DNA of 64,000 bases from Bradyrhizobium sp. (lineage in GTDB: Bacteria > Pseudomonadota > Alphaproteobacteria > Rhizobiales > Xanthobacteraceae), in the NCBI RefSeq assembly GCF_016219575.1, contig NZ_JACRMG010000001.1, positions 1 to 64,000 of the forward strand, in the 5' to 3' direction. The notes beneath the pieces are model-generated. The model made no database searches. It saw only the letters and a list, made by a program, of their open reading frames with translations, and was not told where the DNA came from. This document shows positions 62,750-64,000 of the stretch, in pieces. Each line of letters begins with the position of its first letter. Position 1 is the stretch's first letter. Position numbers and translations under genes: made by a program.

Positions 62750-63538
62750 ATGGCTGAAAATCCCACCGTCCTTATCACCGGAGCCTCCTCTGGCATCGGA
62801 GCAACTTATGCAGACCGTTTCGCACGCCGCGGACATGATCTCGTGCTGGTGGCCCGCGACAAGGAGCGAATGGAAGCTCTTGCTGCGCGGCTTCACGGCG
62901 AGACGGGTGTGGCTATTGACATCCTGCAGGCCGATCTCACCGACGCGCGCGACCTTGCAGTCGTCGAAACGCGGCTTCGTGATAACCGCCGCATTGGCGT
63001 CCTCGTCAACAATGCAGGAGCGGCCCTGGGCGGAGCCTTCGTCGCGCAAGCAGCCAACGATGTCGGACGTCTCGTCGCTCTGAACACGACAGCGGTCGCT
63101 CGTCTCGCCAGCGCCGTGGCGCCGCGGTTTGCAGAGGCCGGCGAAGGCGCGATCATCAATATTTCTTCGGTCGTCGGGCTTGCGCCGGAATTTGGGATGT
63201 CGGTGTACGGCGCGACCAAGGCTTTCGTGACCTTTCTGTCCCAGGGGCTCAGTCTCGAGCTCGGCCCCAAGGGCGTCTATGTCCAGGCAGTCCTTCCCGC
63301 GGCGACGCGCACCGAGATCTGGGAGCGTGCCAGCATCGACGTCAACACACTTCCCGTGGTGATGGAGGTTGGAGAGCTGGTTGATGCTGCGTTGGTTGGC
63401 TTCGATCGCCGTGAATCCGTGACCATCCCGCCGCTCCAAGACGCCGGGCAGTGGGACGCTTACCAGGCGGCCCGGCAAGCGATACTTCCGGGCCTTCGGC
63501 AGGAACATGCGGCCGCCCGTTATCAGGCGGCGCTCTGA
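62750..63538 (+). CDS. Classical SDR oxidoreductase
   Basis: A 262-residue SDR. The cofactor motif is TGASSGIG (residues 10-17), with NNAG, ISSVVGLAPE and the intact YGATK active site. It resembles DltE/YqjQ-type SDRs acting on small carbonyls. It is separated from the upstream reductase gene by 67 bases and probably lies in the same operon. Confidence 0.91.
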   Translation: MAENPTVLITGASSGIGATYADRFARRGHDLVLVARDKERMEALAARLHGETGVAIDILQADLTDARDLAVVETRLRDNRRIGVLVNNAGAALGGAFVAQAANDVGRLVALNTTAVARLASAVAPRFAEAGEGAIINISSVVGLAPEFGMSVYGATKAFVTFLSQGLSLELGPKGVYVQAVLPAATRTEIWERASIDVNTLPVVMEVGELVDAALVGFDRRESVTIPPLQDAGQWDAYQAARQAILPGLRQEHAAARYQAAL

Positions 63539-63709
63539 CACTCTCGGTGCTGCGGTAAAGCGCTGGCACGTCGAGTTTGAAACATCTGCGGTGCCGCACT
63601 CTGCGCCGCTGCTGGTCTGATGTCCTTGGTAGCGCAAGCGGGCGATGATAAGCGAAGACAGATTTAGAGCTTCAAGGCGAAACTCCTCAAACTCTTGGTG
63701 AAAGTGACA

Positions 63710-64000
63710 ATGAGCAACAAGACACTCTTTGAACCCTACGTACTCGGCTCTCTCACGCTGTCTAATCGGATCGTCATGGCTCCGTTGACGCGCAACAGAG
63801 CTGCGGCCGGGTTTGTGCCCGGCAATCTGGCTGCGGAATACTACGCACAACGCGCCTCGGCGGGCCTGATCATCTCGGAGGCGACCCAGATATCGCGGCA
63901 GGGTCAGGGTTATCAGGATACGCCCGGCATCTACACACAGGCGCAGATCGACGGTTGGCGAAAGGTGACGTATGCCGTTCACGCCAAGGGCGGTCATATC
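63710..64000 (+). CDS. Old Yellow Enzyme family alkene reductase (5' part)
   Basis: The first 97 codons of an NADH:flavin oxidoreductase/OYE, cut by the window end. Start ATG 63710 gives MSNKTLFEPYVLGSLTLSNR, then IVMAPLTRNRAA, YYAQRASAGLIISEATQIS and a GYQDTPGIYTQAQIDGWRKV segment. These match the FMN-binding N-terminal part of classical OYEs, which reduce activated C=C bonds with NADPH. It extends the reductase-rich TetR-controlled module. Confidence 0.9.
   Translation, partial: MSNKTLFEPYVLGSLTLSNRIVMAPLTRNRAAAGFVPGNLAAEYYAQRASAGLIISEATQISRQGQGYQDTPGIYTQAQIDGWRKVTYAVHAKGGHI

Noticed and set aside
1..64000. CRISPR array, phage module or toxin-antitoxin pair
   Set aside because: No regularly spaced repeats, Cas, capsid or clear toxin-antitoxin genes were seen; DUF2274 alone is not enough.

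Overview
This is a GC-rich, gene-dense accessory segment from an alphaproteobacterium. The gene content, the branched-chain-amino-acid-type (HAAT) ABC transporters, and the CoA-ligase/acyl-CoA dehydrogenase/SDR repertoire look most like a Bradyrhizobium-type member of the Rhizobiales. That assignment is inference from protein style, not from a marker gene. No rRNA, complete tRNA, CRISPR array or housekeeping gene is present. The window is a mosaic of catabolic modules, each with its own regulator, separated by mobile-element debris.

Layout. (1) 1-6319: distal end of a conjugative trb cluster (trbJ, trbK-like, trbL, trbF, trbG, trbI, a DUF2274 gene) followed by a convergent LysR gene. This is the mating-pair formation part of an integrative conjugative element or plasmid. 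(2) 6320-7311: about 1 kb with no credible gene, containing an 18-bp perfect palindrome. (3) 7312-16666: an IclR-controlled module with a Tat-exported metallo-beta-lactamase-fold hydrolase, a complete HAAT importer, an iron-type alcohol dehydrogenase and a GabD-like semialdehyde dehydrogenase. The enzyme set parallels the Agrobacterium BlcABC/AttKLM route (gamma-butyrolactone to 4-hydroxybutyrate to succinic semialdehyde to succinate), but with a predicted periplasmic hydrolase and a dedicated transporter. Two near-identical candidate IclR operators tie the parts together. (4) 16667-18336: scar region with the 3' half of a tRNA (possible attachment-site remnant) and a 5'-truncated IS5-family element carrying a translationally coupled passenger gene.

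(5) 18337-30774: GntR module with an aldehyde dehydrogenase, crotonase, solute-binding protein, 3-hydroxyisobutyrate-dehydrogenase-like enzyme, two quinone-oxidoreductase-like MDRs, a malonyl-CoA-synthetase-like ligase and a LivGFHM importer. This suits uptake and CoA-dependent breakdown of a short branched or dicarboxylic acid. (6) 30839-32812: an intact IS630-family element followed by two truncated genes, a TetR fragment and a molybdenum-hydroxylase fragment, that meet at a deletion junction. (7) 32935-45497: HxlR module with a glutathione-dependent isomerase-like protein, CoA-transferase, GST, two atypical SDRs, CoA ligase, paired acyl-CoA dehydrogenases, thiolase, a nitronate-monooxygenase-like flavoprotein and a flavin reductase. 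Four copies of one 17-bp inverted-repeat motif lie in its control regions. (8) 45724-52990: MFS exporter and thiolase on the minus strand, divergent from a TetR gene, a molybdopterin oxidoreductase, a third atypical SDR and a crotonase.

(9) 53064-58949: LysR, hydantoinase/oxoprolinase A and B subunits, and an orphan Bug-type binding protein. (10) 59042-64000: TetR gene divergent from SDR, alpha/beta-hydrolase, MDR reductase, SDR and an Old Yellow Enzyme homologue cut by the window edge, with a tandem pair of candidate TetR operators between them.

The most distinctive observations are the transporter-equipped, periplasmic version of a lactone/4-hydroxybutyrate pathway; the inferred HxlR regulon motif; three SDRs that all lack the catalytic Tyr and Ser; and the passenger gene inside the IS5-type element.
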